A DNA stretch of 64,000 bases from Sergeia podlipaevii (lineage: Eukaryota > Euglenozoa > Kinetoplastea > Trypanosomatida > Trypanosomatidae): positions 16,349 through 80,348 of the forward strand of contig JASANZ010002224.1 of NCBI GenBank assembly GCA_030849805.1, given 5' to 3'. The position numbers and the translations under genes were made by a program. Below, one piece after another: positions 10,273 to 19,811 of the stretch (within the stretch, counting starts at the first letter, position 1; each line of letters starts with the position of its first letter). The notes beneath the pieces were generated by a model, which worked only from the letters and a program-made list of their open reading frames with translations, did not search any database and was not told the DNA's origin.

Positions 10273-13200
10273 CTACCCCTCTCTCTGCGCTGCCGCAGCA
10301 ACGGTAGCAAAAGCGTCCCTGTTGCACATCTCACCGTTAGGATCCTCGAGCCTCCGTAGCTCCGCTTGAAGTTGTGTAGATTCGTTGATGTTCATGATTC
10401 GAAACAAACACGCCTCTGGTGATGCCAACGAGCACGGCAGCAGCGAGTCCTTCTCTGTAGGTACATCTATTTCTTGTGCAGAGCTCGCTGCTGCCGCTAC
10501 CCTGTCTTGGTACGTTTTCATGGCCACCCACTCCGCAATGGTAGGGAGCAGCTCGGCCTGCTTCCGCTGGCGCCACACCTCAGCGGCTTCCTGAGCCTCG
10601 CGTGTCTTGAGCCGCTCCAGACGATCCGTTTCTTGAAAGAAGTGCATCTCCTGCAGCACGCGGTGCCTACGCAGTCCTTCTCGGGTAATCTCATCCACGT
10701 ACTGCGCGCGGTAGTCCTCTGGAGTAGCCGTGAGCAGCACCATGCGCGCCTGCCGCGCGAGCCGAACTACCTCATCCAGTCGATGAAGAAGCTGCGTACG
10801 TCGGATGTTCATTGGGTGATGACGAAAGTGATCTTCTGCGGAGTGATTGTGATAGAGGAAACTGACAATACGAAAGCGCCGCTCGACGGCAGAGTAGCGT
10901 CGCAGGATAGTTTCCTCCTGCAGTGTATAGTGCTCATCCGCGTCCTCTTCACTGTCTGAATCGTCGCTGTGAGCGCTCAAGACGGCACGCGTCCTCGTGG
11001 GGTCAACCAGGGATGCCCCTTGTACGCCGCCGTCTACGCCCCCTGCCGCAGCAGCTGCTGTCATGTCCGCAGGATTCACAGACTTCGTGCCTTCCTTTTC
11101 CGAGCAACAAAAAAGAGAGTTATTAGCGCGATAGTGTAGACGCCCACGAGCGTAGCACGATGTCGCCTGGTGCGTGAAGGTGCGCTGATAGTACGACATT
11201 TTCGTCCTCTTGATGCCACTGCCATCATCATCACCACCACCACTACTAGGGAACGCGCGCGCCAATTCGCCGCCGTCACTATCGCTGCTCGTCTCATACG
11301 TTCCTCCTCCTCCTGAGGCTGCCGCTGATGCTCCTCCCCTTTGCGAAGGGAGACCAAGGTCATCCAAAAGTCCGAAAAACGTTGGGCGCGCACGCGGTCG
11401 TTGCGCGAGCACGTGCCACTGCGCCTGCATACTGTGAGACCACAAGGGGCACTCCTCCCCATCCCCATATTGACAACTTTCTGCGCCAGATTCGCTGACT
11501 GAAGGTTTCCACCCAGAGCGCAGCGCGGCAGAAAGAATCATGTCCTGCACTCGCACCCGCAGCCGCCCGGTGAGACAGGCAAGTGGTTCTACAATCTCAT
11601 TCTCCAGTACCCTGCGCGGAATCTGAACAAAAAAATAAAGCACCAGTGGGGCGGTCTCAGCGAAGCGCAGCGGGTCAAGTCGAATGCCTCCATCGTGCTC
11701 AAAGAAGAAGTCGTTGGGAACAGTGTCCTGCGGGTCGCTCTGGAGAAGCAGCTCACTGAGCGCCGACCTGCGTGTGCGTGGGGCAGCGCTAGCGAGTCCT
11801 GGTTCTGCTGTCTTCGCCGATGATGACAATGATAAGAAGGAAGCATCGCCTTGGCACAGATCATACGGCCTTGATGTAGATTCCACCTCCGTAGGAGAGT
11901 CTGAAAAAGAAGAGGAAAGCGAGGGCGAGGAAGAAGTAGAACCAAACGAACGAAATGGATGTGTGGCGGGTACGCGCGAAAGCACTCCATGAAGCAGTTC
12001 CGACTCATCTGCAGCGTTGCGGCGCCGATTCACCTCCCAGAGAGCCTTCTCAAACAAATACAACTCTTCTCTCTCACGACGCAACTCGAGCTCCCCGGGT
12101 TGTGTGGTACGCGTCGCCTGCTCAAGCAGTACTCCCATCACACCTGCCACCTCCTTCGGGCCTTCAATGACGCCCTCGTACCCCATGAACTCAACAGCAG
12201 CTCGCGTAAAAGGGTTGTCGCGGCGTGTCCATGGCGTATGAGCCAGCTGCCACGGCAAGGTCGCTTCAGAGTCCTCTATTGACTTCTTCAATGTGGCGTT
12301 GTGACGCGCTGCTAGACACGGTAGCGAGCAGCGGATGGTCAAAGACTTATGGCACTCGCTGGAGTTGATAAAATCCCCGTAGAAAGAGCCATCGGGGCAA
12401 TCGTCGAGGTTTTCCCGAACACAGGTGAAGTCCTCCTCTGTCACCCCTTGCGCGGTTGTCCAGACGTCTGGTGGTTGCCGATAGTACCGACGATAGGGGC
12501 GCGACCGAAGCCACAGATTGTCACCGCTCTGGCGGTTGCTGCTCTCTTCCGTATCCACTTGATCTTCGTCGCTTGGAAAGTGTGGGTGAACAAGTCGCAG
12601 AAGTGTTTGAGGGAAAAAGAAGGGTCGGCTGCCTTGCAATCGAGGAAAAATGAGAATAGGTGGATTCTGGCGGAGCAAGTGCGCTTTACGCGCCGCGGCG
12701 TGGAAAGCATGCTCGACGCTCTCGTGTTTGCGCTTGTGCTTCTTGCGATTGCCTCCTCCTGACGCAGTGTTTGAACCTGCTGGGGCAGCGGATGTCGCGC
12801 TAGAAGAAGGATACGAAACCGTGGCCGCAGGACACATCGGCAGACCATCCACACCTTCTGCATGACCTAGCGTACAATCCACGTCATTCCCCTTTCCCAA
12901 TCCTTCCTCTTCCTTAAAAGAAGGAGAGCAAGAAGCATGTGCGCGCCGAGCTGCGGCTGCGGCATCACGCTTGCGAGATGCGTAGTCAAAATAGCGAATC
13001 TGACGCCTGTAGAACCACACCGCCCCGGTAGGCACGCGATCGTCAAAGGCTAAATCGCTGGCATCATCCCCAGCCACAGTACCACCCTCCTCGTAGTCGC
13101 CATCGTCACCGTAGTCGCCCTCCACCCCGTCTTCTTTACACTGTCTTCCTCCTCCTCCAGGTATGGTTGTGCTACTCAATAGTGCCCCACTTTCAGGCCT

Positions 13201-15648
13201 GCGAGTGGCAGCGCACGTCAGGGGTGAGTCTCCATCTTGCCTTGTGCATAGGGGACGAGCGGAGTGCGCCGTGGAGCCAGGGAAGACAGGGTCATCAGGG
13301 GTGAAGGGCCGGTAATGAATATCACACAGAAACTCAGAGGAGAAGCCCTCCTTTCGCTCTGCCGTCACGTTCTCATGCAGACGATACTTCAGAGTCTGAG
13401 AAAAAGAGAAGAACTTTTCGGCAAGGCTGCGCTCACGAGATCGGATGCGCACGTACATGTTGAGTACCACCCCGAGTAACTCCTCAGGAGAGTGAATGTT
13501 CGGGGTGCTATCGATAAGGTGCCGCCAAAGAATGAGTCGTGGATCTAACCCAGTCTGCACTGCACCAGCCGATCCCGCTTCTTTCCCCACTTCATGCTCG
13601 TAACCCTCACGAGAAAGAAGCTTATCAAGCGAGCCTCCAAAATCCTGCGCGAGTACGCTGAGCAGCGCCTCCCACTCTGTGGCAAAGTCATCGTACTCGT
13701 TTGTACTGCCACTGTTGCCAGAGGAGGAGAAGAAGGAGGAGAAAAAAGAGGGAGAGAAAGAAGCAGCATGAGCGCGCGAGGTGCGCTCCTTCCCACCTTC
13801 CACTTTTGATAACATCGCTGAAGCATCTCTTCGAGCACCTTGTAAAGGAGCCTCTCCGTTACCATGACGTACTGCTGCCCCGTGGAAGTGTCTATAGTAC
13901 TGCCTGTACTCCTCCGTGGCTCCACCACCGCCATTACCATCACCATCATCATCATCGGCATCTTCCTTTTGGCCTTCGCGCCTCCTTCTTTTATCAATGC
14001 CGAGCTCACGTGCTATCGACGCAATCGTCTTGTGTGTATTTGCTAGTGATCCCACGGTATAATTGCGCCTGGGGTAGAAACCGTCGATGATGGCCACACG
14101 CACTTTCTCTTTTCGGAAAAGCTCACGTTGACGCTCGGTGAGTGTAGGCGTATATGGGGTGGCAAAGCACATGCGGTCTCTACACTTGCCAGACAATGGC
14201 GCCTCCCTTCTGTCGCTCCTCTCCTTCTTTCTTCTCTCGACCCCTGTTTGAGTACGATTTGCAGGAGTAACGCCATCTCCATCATCTTCATAGCTTGCAG
14301 TCGTATTGCACTTGTCGGCGTCATCATCGCCGTCGTCGTGGGCGTCGCTCGCAGACCCCATGTACGCTGTAGCACTACTCACATTGCTGCCAAACACGGG
14401 CTTCGCGCTCTTGTCAAGGACACCTTCTTGGTCCAACGCATAGGCCAGTCTGACCAAGAGCTCGAAAAGCTGTGCGTAGTTGTACTTTGGGAATAAATGC
14501 GGTGCGTACACGACCGCGATGAGAAGGTTGTCGTCATCTTCGTGATGAAAGCGACGAACAAGAGCTTCAATGCGATAAATAGAAACCAGATGAAGACAGC
14601 GGAGCCAATGCATGGACGGATCACTGTCCATCGCATCCGCCCCCTCCTCCTCTTCGTCTCCACCGCTCTCATTTGAGATAGTAGTAGTAGTAGTAGGTGC
14701 CCCTCCCGCTGTTGCGGAAAACGACGTCGCAGTACTAGCATTCGCATTGTCCAGTTCATCATCAGCAGCAGCACGAGGTGTGCCCTCGCCTTCTGGCAAT
14801 GGTAAAACCGCCTGGAACTCATCCCTGCTGTCAGAAGCACCTGCTGTTGCTGTGGTGCAACAACACTTTTTGGCGCTATCATCGGCGCTGCTGCTGCTGC
14901 TGCTGCTGTCGTCATCAGAGTTTCCGCGATGACGAGCGTGCACTCTCAAAAGCGGTGTACCCTCCGTTGGACTCAGCCCTCTCGACTGCCATAGCAGACC
15001 TCGCAAAGTTTCTCGTAGTGTGGGGTAATATGAGTATAGCGGTGGATCCTTTTCCGCTGCCAGCGTAGTTGCACTCTCCGCCCCCGGCATGGGACCACCG
15101 TCTGACGTAGGTGTGCTACTCGTAGAGGCAAAGCCCCCTCCAGCTGTGTCCATGTCTGGTGATGACTCGGACGGCGAAGTGACAGGAGAGGAAATGGTAA
15201 GGCTGGCAGGGTCGCCTCTCTCCTGCTCCTCTATAGCGTCGTGGTATGCGTGCATCTCAGAGGCGTCGTTGGGGCCGCGAGAAACGAATATAGCGGAGTC
15301 CCGTATGCGGCTTGTACCGCTACCCTGCCGTGCATCAAAGTCAAGAATACTAGTAAATGGGGGGATGTTCATCTCTGTATCTTTCTCATGTGTGAGGCTG
15401 TCCTCCGCCGCCACCACCACTGTAGTAGTCGCTGTACTCGCTCTTGTTGTTGTGGTGGTGGTGTCTTCATGACCCCCAGGTGGTTTCTTGTGATGCCAGA
15501 ATGCGCATTGCGACACCACTGGTAACACAAACAAGAGAGTACACATCAGCAAAAGGAAAAACGTGAATGCAAGTGGGTGCCGTCTTTTTATCTTACCCTC
15601 TTGACACCGATAGGGTGGCGCGATTGTACACGTTATCGATATTGGCAT
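10273..15648 (-). CDS. Large membrane-anchored protein of unknown function (1791 residues)
   Basis: Long ATG-to-TAG frame; I do not recognise the family. An N-terminal hydrophobic stretch at residues about 24-47 (FTFFLLLMCTLLFVLPVV) follows a basic segment and would act as a signal anchor. The rest alternates between low-complexity Ser/Thr/Asp-rich segments and apparently ordered blocks. The ordered blocks include a region ending in DIHYRPFTPDDPVF, a Cys-containing block around FTCVRENLDDCPDGSFYGDF, and an Arg/Glu-rich helical C-terminal part (RHRVLQEMHFFQETDRL) that may be a coiled coil. Several N-x-S/T sites fit a lumenal or extracellular body. The stop at 10275-10273 may be premature, because coding-like sequence continues in other frames to 9591. 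Confidence 0.85.
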   Translation of the reverse strand: MPISITCTIAPPYRCQEGKIKRRHPLAFTFFLLLMCTLLFVLPVVSQCAFWHHKKPPGGHEDTTTTTTRASTATTTVVVAAEDSLTHEKDTEMNIPPFTSILDFDARQGSGTSRIRDSAIFVSRGPNDASEMHAYHDAIEEQERGDPASLTISSPVTSPSESSPDMDTAGGGFASTSSTPTSDGGPMPGAESATTLAAEKDPPLYSYYPTLRETLRGLLWQSRGLSPTEGTPLLRVHARHRGNSDDDSSSSSSSADDSAKKCCCTTATAGASDSRDEFQAVLPLPEGEGTPRAAADDELDNANASTATSFSATAGGAPTTTTTISNESGGDEEEEGADAMDSDPSMHWLRCLHLVSIYRIEALVRRFHHEDDDNLLIAVVYAPHLFPKYNYAQLFELLVRLAYALDQEGVLDKSAKPVFGSNVSSATAYMGSASDAHDDGDDDADKCNTTASYEDDGDGVTPANRTQTGVERRKKERSDRREAPLSGKCRDRMCFATPYTPTLTERQRELFRKEKVRVAIIDGFYPRRNYTVGSLANTHKTIASIARELGIDKRRRREGQKEDADDDDGDGNGGGGATEEYRQYYRHFHGAAVRHGNGEAPLQGARRDASAMLSKVEGGKERTSRAHAASFSPSFFSSFFSSSGNSGSTNEYDDFATEWEALLSVLAQDFGGSLDKLLSREGYEHEVGKEAGSAGAVQTGLDPRLILWRHLIDSTPNIHSPEELLGVVLNMYVRIRSRERSLAEKFFSFSQTLKYRLHENVTAERKEGFSSEFLCDIHYRPFTPDDPVFPGSTAHSARPLCTRQDGDSPLTCAATRRPESGALLSSTTIPGGGGRQCKEDGVEGDYGDDGDYEEGGTVAGDDASDLAFDDRVPTGAVWFYRRQIRYFDYASRKRDAAAAARRAHASCSPSFKEEEGLGKGNDVDCTLGHAEGVDGLPMCPAATVSYPSSSATSAAPAGSNTASGGGNRKKHKRKHESVEHAFHAAARKAHLLRQNPPILIFPRLQGSRPFFFPQTLLRLVHPHFPSDEDQVDTEESSNRQSGDNLWLRSRPYRRYYRQPPDVWTTAQGVTEEDFTCVRENLDDCPDGSFYGDFINSSECHKSLTIRCSLPCLAARHNATLKKSIEDSEATLPWQLAHTPWTRRDNPFTRAAVEFMGYEGVIEGPKEVAGVMGVLLEQATRTTQPGELELRREREELYLFEKALWEVNRRRNAADESELLHGVLSRVPATHPFRSFGSTSSSPSLSSSFSDSPTEVESTSRPYDLCQGDASFLSLSSSAKTAEPGLASAAPRTRRSALSELLLQSDPQDTVPNDFFFEHDGGIRLDPLRFAETAPLVLYFFVQIPRRVLENEIVEPLACLTGRLRVRVQDMILSAALRSGWKPSVSESGAESCQYGDGEECPLWSHSMQAQWHVLAQRPRARPTFFGLLDDLGLPSQRGGASAAASGGGGTYETSSDSDGGELARAFPSSGGGDDDGSGIKRTKMSYYQRTFTHQATSCYARGRLHYRANNSLFCCSEKEGTKSVNPADMTAAAAAGGVDGGVQGASLVDPTRTRAVLSAHSDDSDSEEDADEHYTLQEETILRRYSAVERRFRIVSFLYHNHSAEDHFRHHPMNIRRTQLLHRLDEVVRLARQARMVLLTATPEDYRAQYVDEITREGLRRHRVLQEMHFFQETDRLERLKTREAQEAAEVWRQRKQAELLPTIAEWVAMKTYQDRVAAAASSAQEIDVPTEKDSLLPCSLASPEACLFRIMNINESTQLQAELRRLEDPNGEMCNRDAFATVAAAAQREG

Positions 15649-15671
15649 GATTATATATATATATTAGGCTC

Positions 15672-15673
15672 CT
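15672..15673 (-). promoter_or_regulatory. Candidate spliced-leader acceptor AG of the 1791-residue protein gene
   Basis: Minus strand reads TTTTATAG here, after a pyrimidine-rich stretch (CTCTTTTTCTTTCTTAC) around 15705-15721. The leader would be about 23 nt. Confidence 0.35.
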
Positions 15674-16730
15674 ATAAAATACAACGATCGTATGTGATTA
15701 GTAGTAAGAAAGAAAAAGAGCGTATTTTTCTATATAGTACTAAAAAAAAAACGTCTCTTTACTTTAAAAATGTTCGTCCCCGCAATGCGTTGAGTCCTTT
15801 CTCTCTGCGTGTATTTATATATGTGTATGTGTGTATGTATGTGAGATATGAGATGATCCTTTTTCCTTTGGGTTTTTTTAATCTCCCTTCTTCGTTAACT
15901 TTTGCGGGTTTTAATATTGTTCCCTCTCTCGTTGATTGAGTGTTTAGTGCGCCTTAGATATCGCCGATACGGATGCAATTTCTTTTTGTTTGTTTGTTTT
16001 TTCGCTTTTTGATACCTCCGTCTATTTCTCTCTCTTTTTTTTTTTGGAGGGGAAAGGAGGCGTATGCCCTTGAGCTTGAGAATGAAAGAATAAAACAACA
16101 CCAGCACAAAAAAAGAATGGTGAAAAGGAAACGCTGTCACAACGAATGATGTATGTATATATGCGCGTGATGCAACTATTGCTAAAGTGTACTTGATTTT
16201 CGCACACCTAATTTTTTTTTTTTTTTTTTGAAAAGAAGGCGTGAGGCAATTGTAGAAAATTTTCAAATCAAAAAAAAAAAAAGAAAAAATTGAGTTAAAG
16301 CATAGATCTCAAGAGCTCAATACAGCTGTGGCTAGTGACTTTTCTTATCTGTGATTCACATATATACATATATATAGATATAGATATGCCTTCTTTAAAG
16401 TTGAGTAAAAGTATCCCCCCCCCCCGCCCCCCGCCGAGCGCTTGTACGCACACCTATGTTCATATATATATAGCTAGGATTGGACTGCACGTTTTGCTAG
16501 TTGATTGGTGCTGCATCTGTTGCTTGTGCTAAAGTTAGAGTCTTATAACTCAACGAGCAATCCCTCACATTGCTCACGTCTTCCTGTGCAGGTGTCAGGC
16601 TTGCCTACGTTTAAAAAAAAAAAAAAGAGAAGATAACAGGAAAGCTGAAACGCACACAAGCACACACACACAGACGTATAAACAACAAGAAAATAAAAAA
16701 AGAAGAGAAAAATCTGAAGAGGGGGCCCCT
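15674..16730. other. AT-rich intergenic spacer
   Basis: No gene seen. Contains A and T homopolymers, C runs around 16417-16431 and short TA-rich runs. Expected to hold the 3' UTR of the phosphatase-DUF89 gene. Confidence 0.7.
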
Positions 16731-19700
16731 TTACGAATGCGCAAACAAAATCACGCCGTACTTACCGCTCACTCGCCACTCCTTCCCCACCTCCGCATCC
16801 AGGCGCTTCTTCGTCTCCGCCGGCACACCAAGACAGCACTCACTCTTAATAGTTCGGATAGCGCAGACGGGCAGCACGTGCGTGGGCCAGTAGGCATTCA
16901 CCACCTCCTGGAAAGCAGGCGAGTCCATTGCCTGCGACCCAGGCGTGTCAATGAGAAGGTCATCTGTAATGGCACGCTGTTCAGGCGTGTACGAGGCCGC
17001 GGAGGTGTCAAGGCTGGCCTTGGCATCCGCGGGAAGTGAGGACAAAAAATCGCTGCGATCCCAGTAACGGTCGCCAATAAGACGGCGGAAGTTCAGGTCT
17101 CCCTTAAAGATCACGAGCGAGCTGTGGCGGATAAACACCTGCTTGTTTGCGCGGTAGACATAACGCTCGGCTGCCGCTGGTGGCATCGCAACATTTGTCT
17201 CCACGTTCGTCTGTGCAGCGGGGTCCGCCCTTGGCACTATACACTGGCTATAAAAAAAGCGGTTCACGACGCGCGGGGGCAGGTCGCGATATTCGGAAGG
17301 CTGTGTCCAGACCGTGTCCGCCTCAACCTCAACCCTGCCGCTCTTCATAGCGGTCTTCACCTTCTCAGCAAAGCTCCGCAGGGCCGCCGCTGCCTCGACC
17401 TTATGAACAGTCGCCGTCTCCGCTGAAGGAGAAGAAGATGTCGCAGCGCCAGCCTCGTTTGTCATGCGCGCAGCCTCGTTCTCTAGAGTCTCTAGCAGCA
17501 CATGAAAGTCAGGCGGGGTAACATCGGAAACATAGTAAGGCATGTTCTTCACATGCAGCGTTACACGTGGGGGTGCTGCAGTGTTATGGGCCTCATGGAG
17601 GAACCACAGTGCGAGACAGAGGTCCGCTACGCACTCAACACCGACGTTGTCCATGACAATATCAAGTTGATTCACGAACTCCCTCTTGGTGTTTGCTTTC
17701 GCGCTCTGTACATGCTGCTTGAGGTACTCCACCACACCTTGCACCTCGCATCCGACCAGGTGAGAGTCCTGTGTCATGGCCGCTGTCGCCTCTGCACTAC
17801 GCAACCTCTCCACCTTCGCCGCAGCGTCGTCCTCTGGCGTCGTGATAGCCGCAGCACTACTCGGCTTGGCATGAGACGCAGAAAGCTGCTCCATCGTGAA
17901 CATGGAGAGATCTAAGCCGTTACCCCACAGCATCCAGCGCACCAGCACCGCTACAAAGTCGATCCCCGCGACCCAAGGCTCGCACAGCAGCATCGGCAGC
18001 ACACGAACTTGTAGAAAGTTGGTGAGTAAGTGTAGCTTCTCTGCTCCGTAGATATCCGTGTAGGGACGGAAGCACACGTCACGACTTGGGATAAGGCTTT
18101 CGTTCAGTCGACCTTCGCCCGGGGTGATGGCCGCAAGAGGCACCACCCGAGTCTCTTTCTCTTCGCTGTCGGTGGCTGAAGAGACATCCCTCACGTGCAC
18201 CACAACACCCTCCGCGGTGCGGAGTGGTTCACAGAGAAGGTAGTCGGGGCTGCCAACGGTTTGGTGCGCAACAGCAGGAGCACTGATCACCTCCACCTTC
18301 TCCTGCTCTTCACTCACATGCAGTGGGTTACTGAGCGCGTGTGGGGATACCGCGTTCACAATCGTCCGCGCCACCACCGCCCCAGTTCCGTCTCTGTCTC
18401 CTGACAGCAATGCCTTCGCCCCTTCTTCGGTTAGCATCATGTACTGCCATACTAAATGATACAAGTAGATCTCACCGTGCAGCCACGGCAGCTGGCCCCA
18501 GCGCGGCGCAACGCCCGCAATTGCAGTCTGCAGGTCGGCCCCAGGCATTGCTGAAATGCAATCCTGTGGCACACTCACGCGACCACCACTACCACGGTGA
18601 CGGTCGTATTCAGATGTGTAGGCGAAGTTACGCAGCCAGGCAGGCACGGCTGACTGCCCCAGTAGAGGAGCCACTGCACCATTGCTCCGTGCCGCCTCGA
18701 TCAACTGCAGCATAAGAACACGTCCGGCGGCGGAGAGGGAGGAGGCGTTCGCGGGGTCCTCAAGGACGCGCTGTAAGATAGCAGGAAAACGCTTTACTGT
18801 CGTTATGCTACGAAACTCGAGCGGCCCGGCATCACGCAAGCGCACCAGTGTTGGCAGGCGCACCGTGGGATGCTCCATCACCATGTGGAAGAGATTCAGC
18901 AGTTCCCGCGCATCACTCCAAAGGCCAATGCTGCAGCAGCCGCCAGGTGCGCGATCCGATGGGACTTGCGTCGAGAGGATCTGATGAATTGGAAACCCAC
19001 GACGGGCAAACATAAAATCACGTGGGCGGAGTGTGTTTAGAATAGGGCAATAATCGTTCGCACCATCTCCAATAAAAACAATCGTCGGGTCAATAGCCGA
19101 TGTGGTACTCAATATACGCTGAATGATGTAGGACTTGCACATATTCGGCTTCCCGCGCGAGGCACAGCACTCGCAATCGTGGCCCTGTGGCTCATACCAG
19201 CGCACACGCGACTTGCGTTCGAGCCCGGCATTGTACTTTGCATCCCGCTCCACTTCATCATTATTATTATCCTCCTGCTTCTGGGCACCACCATGGCACG
19301 TGTCACGAAGGTCATAGTATGGATTTGTGTGGATCTGAGAGATGCCCTCTCTAACGAAGGGAAGACGTGCTTCTAGCGAAGCATCGATAAAATGTGAGTT
19401 GGCATCGCTTGCGATATGAATCTCAAGAAAAGACGGGATCATGTCGTCTACACCGACAGTTGCATTGTTGTTGTTCTTCCTCTTCTGTTGTTGTTGTCGT
19501 TTGAGTTCGTAGAGTGCGCGCTGCTCATTCACATTGCCCGACATCTGCAGCGAGCGCAGAAATTCAAACACTGCAGGCATCTCGGGGTCCATGACGACGC
19601 TCTTGTGAGCCGCTTCCGTGAGCTCCTCCTTGGTAAAGGGGGCGATGACGGTGTCCATTAGTTTGGTCCACTGCATGCCTGTCTTGCGTAGATCGTTCCA

Positions 19701-19811
19701 CACATCCCCTCGGCCTAGGTAGGCAGGAATGACTTCATCTGTGTTGCAATCCACAACTGTGTGATCAAAGTCAAACACAATAATAAACGATTGTCGGCCA
19801 ACAGCTTGCAT
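16731..19811 (-). CDS. PHOSPHO-type HAD phosphatase fused to a DUF89/ARMT1-like domain
   Basis: 1026 residues from the ATG at 19811. The N-terminal part (about 1-290) is a PHOSPHO1/PHOSPHO2-type HAD phosphatase: motif I is FDFDHTVVD with nucleophile D14 and acid/base D16, a Cys-rich DCECCASRGKPNMCK segment follows, and the late HAD motif IFIGDGAND-like stretch (VFIGDGANDYCP) lies at about 241-254. From about residue 390 to the end the protein matches DUF89 subfamily III, the damage-control phosphatase/ARMT1 group: IYLYHLVWQYM, IVMDNVGVECVADL at about 716-731, and SLVIFKGDLNFRRLIGD at about 898-915. The conserved Asp and Asn of MDN and the Asp of KGDLN are the expected metal ligands. Family knowledge suggests phosphatase activity on small phospho-metabolites for both halves; the actual substrates are unknown. 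Likely cytosolic, as no signal or membrane segment is seen. Confidence 0.85.
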   Translation of the reverse strand: MQAVGRQSFIIVFDFDHTVVDCNTDEVIPAYLGRGDVWNDLRKTGMQWTKLMDTVIAPFTKEELTEAAHKSVVMDPEMPAVFEFLRSLQMSGNVNEQRALYELKRQQQQKRKNNNNATVGVDDMIPSFLEIHIASDANSHFIDASLEARLPFVREGISQIHTNPYYDLRDTCHGGAQKQEDNNNDEVERDAKYNAGLERKSRVRWYEPQGHDCECCASRGKPNMCKSYIIQRILSTTSAIDPTIVFIGDGANDYCPILNTLRPRDFMFARRGFPIHQILSTQVPSDRAPGGCCSIGLWSDARELLNLFHMVMEHPTVRLPTLVRLRDAGPLEFRSITTVKRFPAILQRVLEDPANASSLSAAGRVLMLQLIEAARSNGAVAPLLGQSAVPAWLRNFAYTSEYDRHRGSGGRVSVPQDCISAMPGADLQTAIAGVAPRWGQLPWLHGEIYLYHLVWQYMMLTEEGAKALLSGDRDGTGAVVARTIVNAVSPHALSNPLHVSEEQEKVEVISAPAVAHQTVGSPDYLLCEPLRTAEGVVVHVRDVSSATDSEEKETRVVPLAAITPGEGRLNESLIPSRDVCFRPYTDIYGAEKLHLLTNFLQVRVLPMLLCEPWVAGIDFVAVLVRWMLWGNGLDLSMFTMEQLSASHAKPSSAAAITTPEDDAAAKVERLRSAEATAAMTQDSHLVGCEVQGVVEYLKQHVQSAKANTKREFVNQLDIVMDNVGVECVADLCLALWFLHEAHNTAAPPRVTLHVKNMPYYVSDVTPPDFHVLLETLENEAARMTNEAGAATSSSPSAETATVHKVEAAAALRSFAEKVKTAMKSGRVEVEADTVWTQPSEYRDLPPRVVNRFFYSQCIVPRADPAAQTNVETNVAMPPAAAERYVYRANKQVFIRHSSLVIFKGDLNFRRLIGDRYWDRSDFLSSLPADAKASLDTSAASYTPEQRAITDDLLIDTPGSQAMDSPAFQEVVNAYWPTHVLPVCAIRTIKSECCLGVPAETKKRLDAEVGKEWRVSGKYGVILFAHS

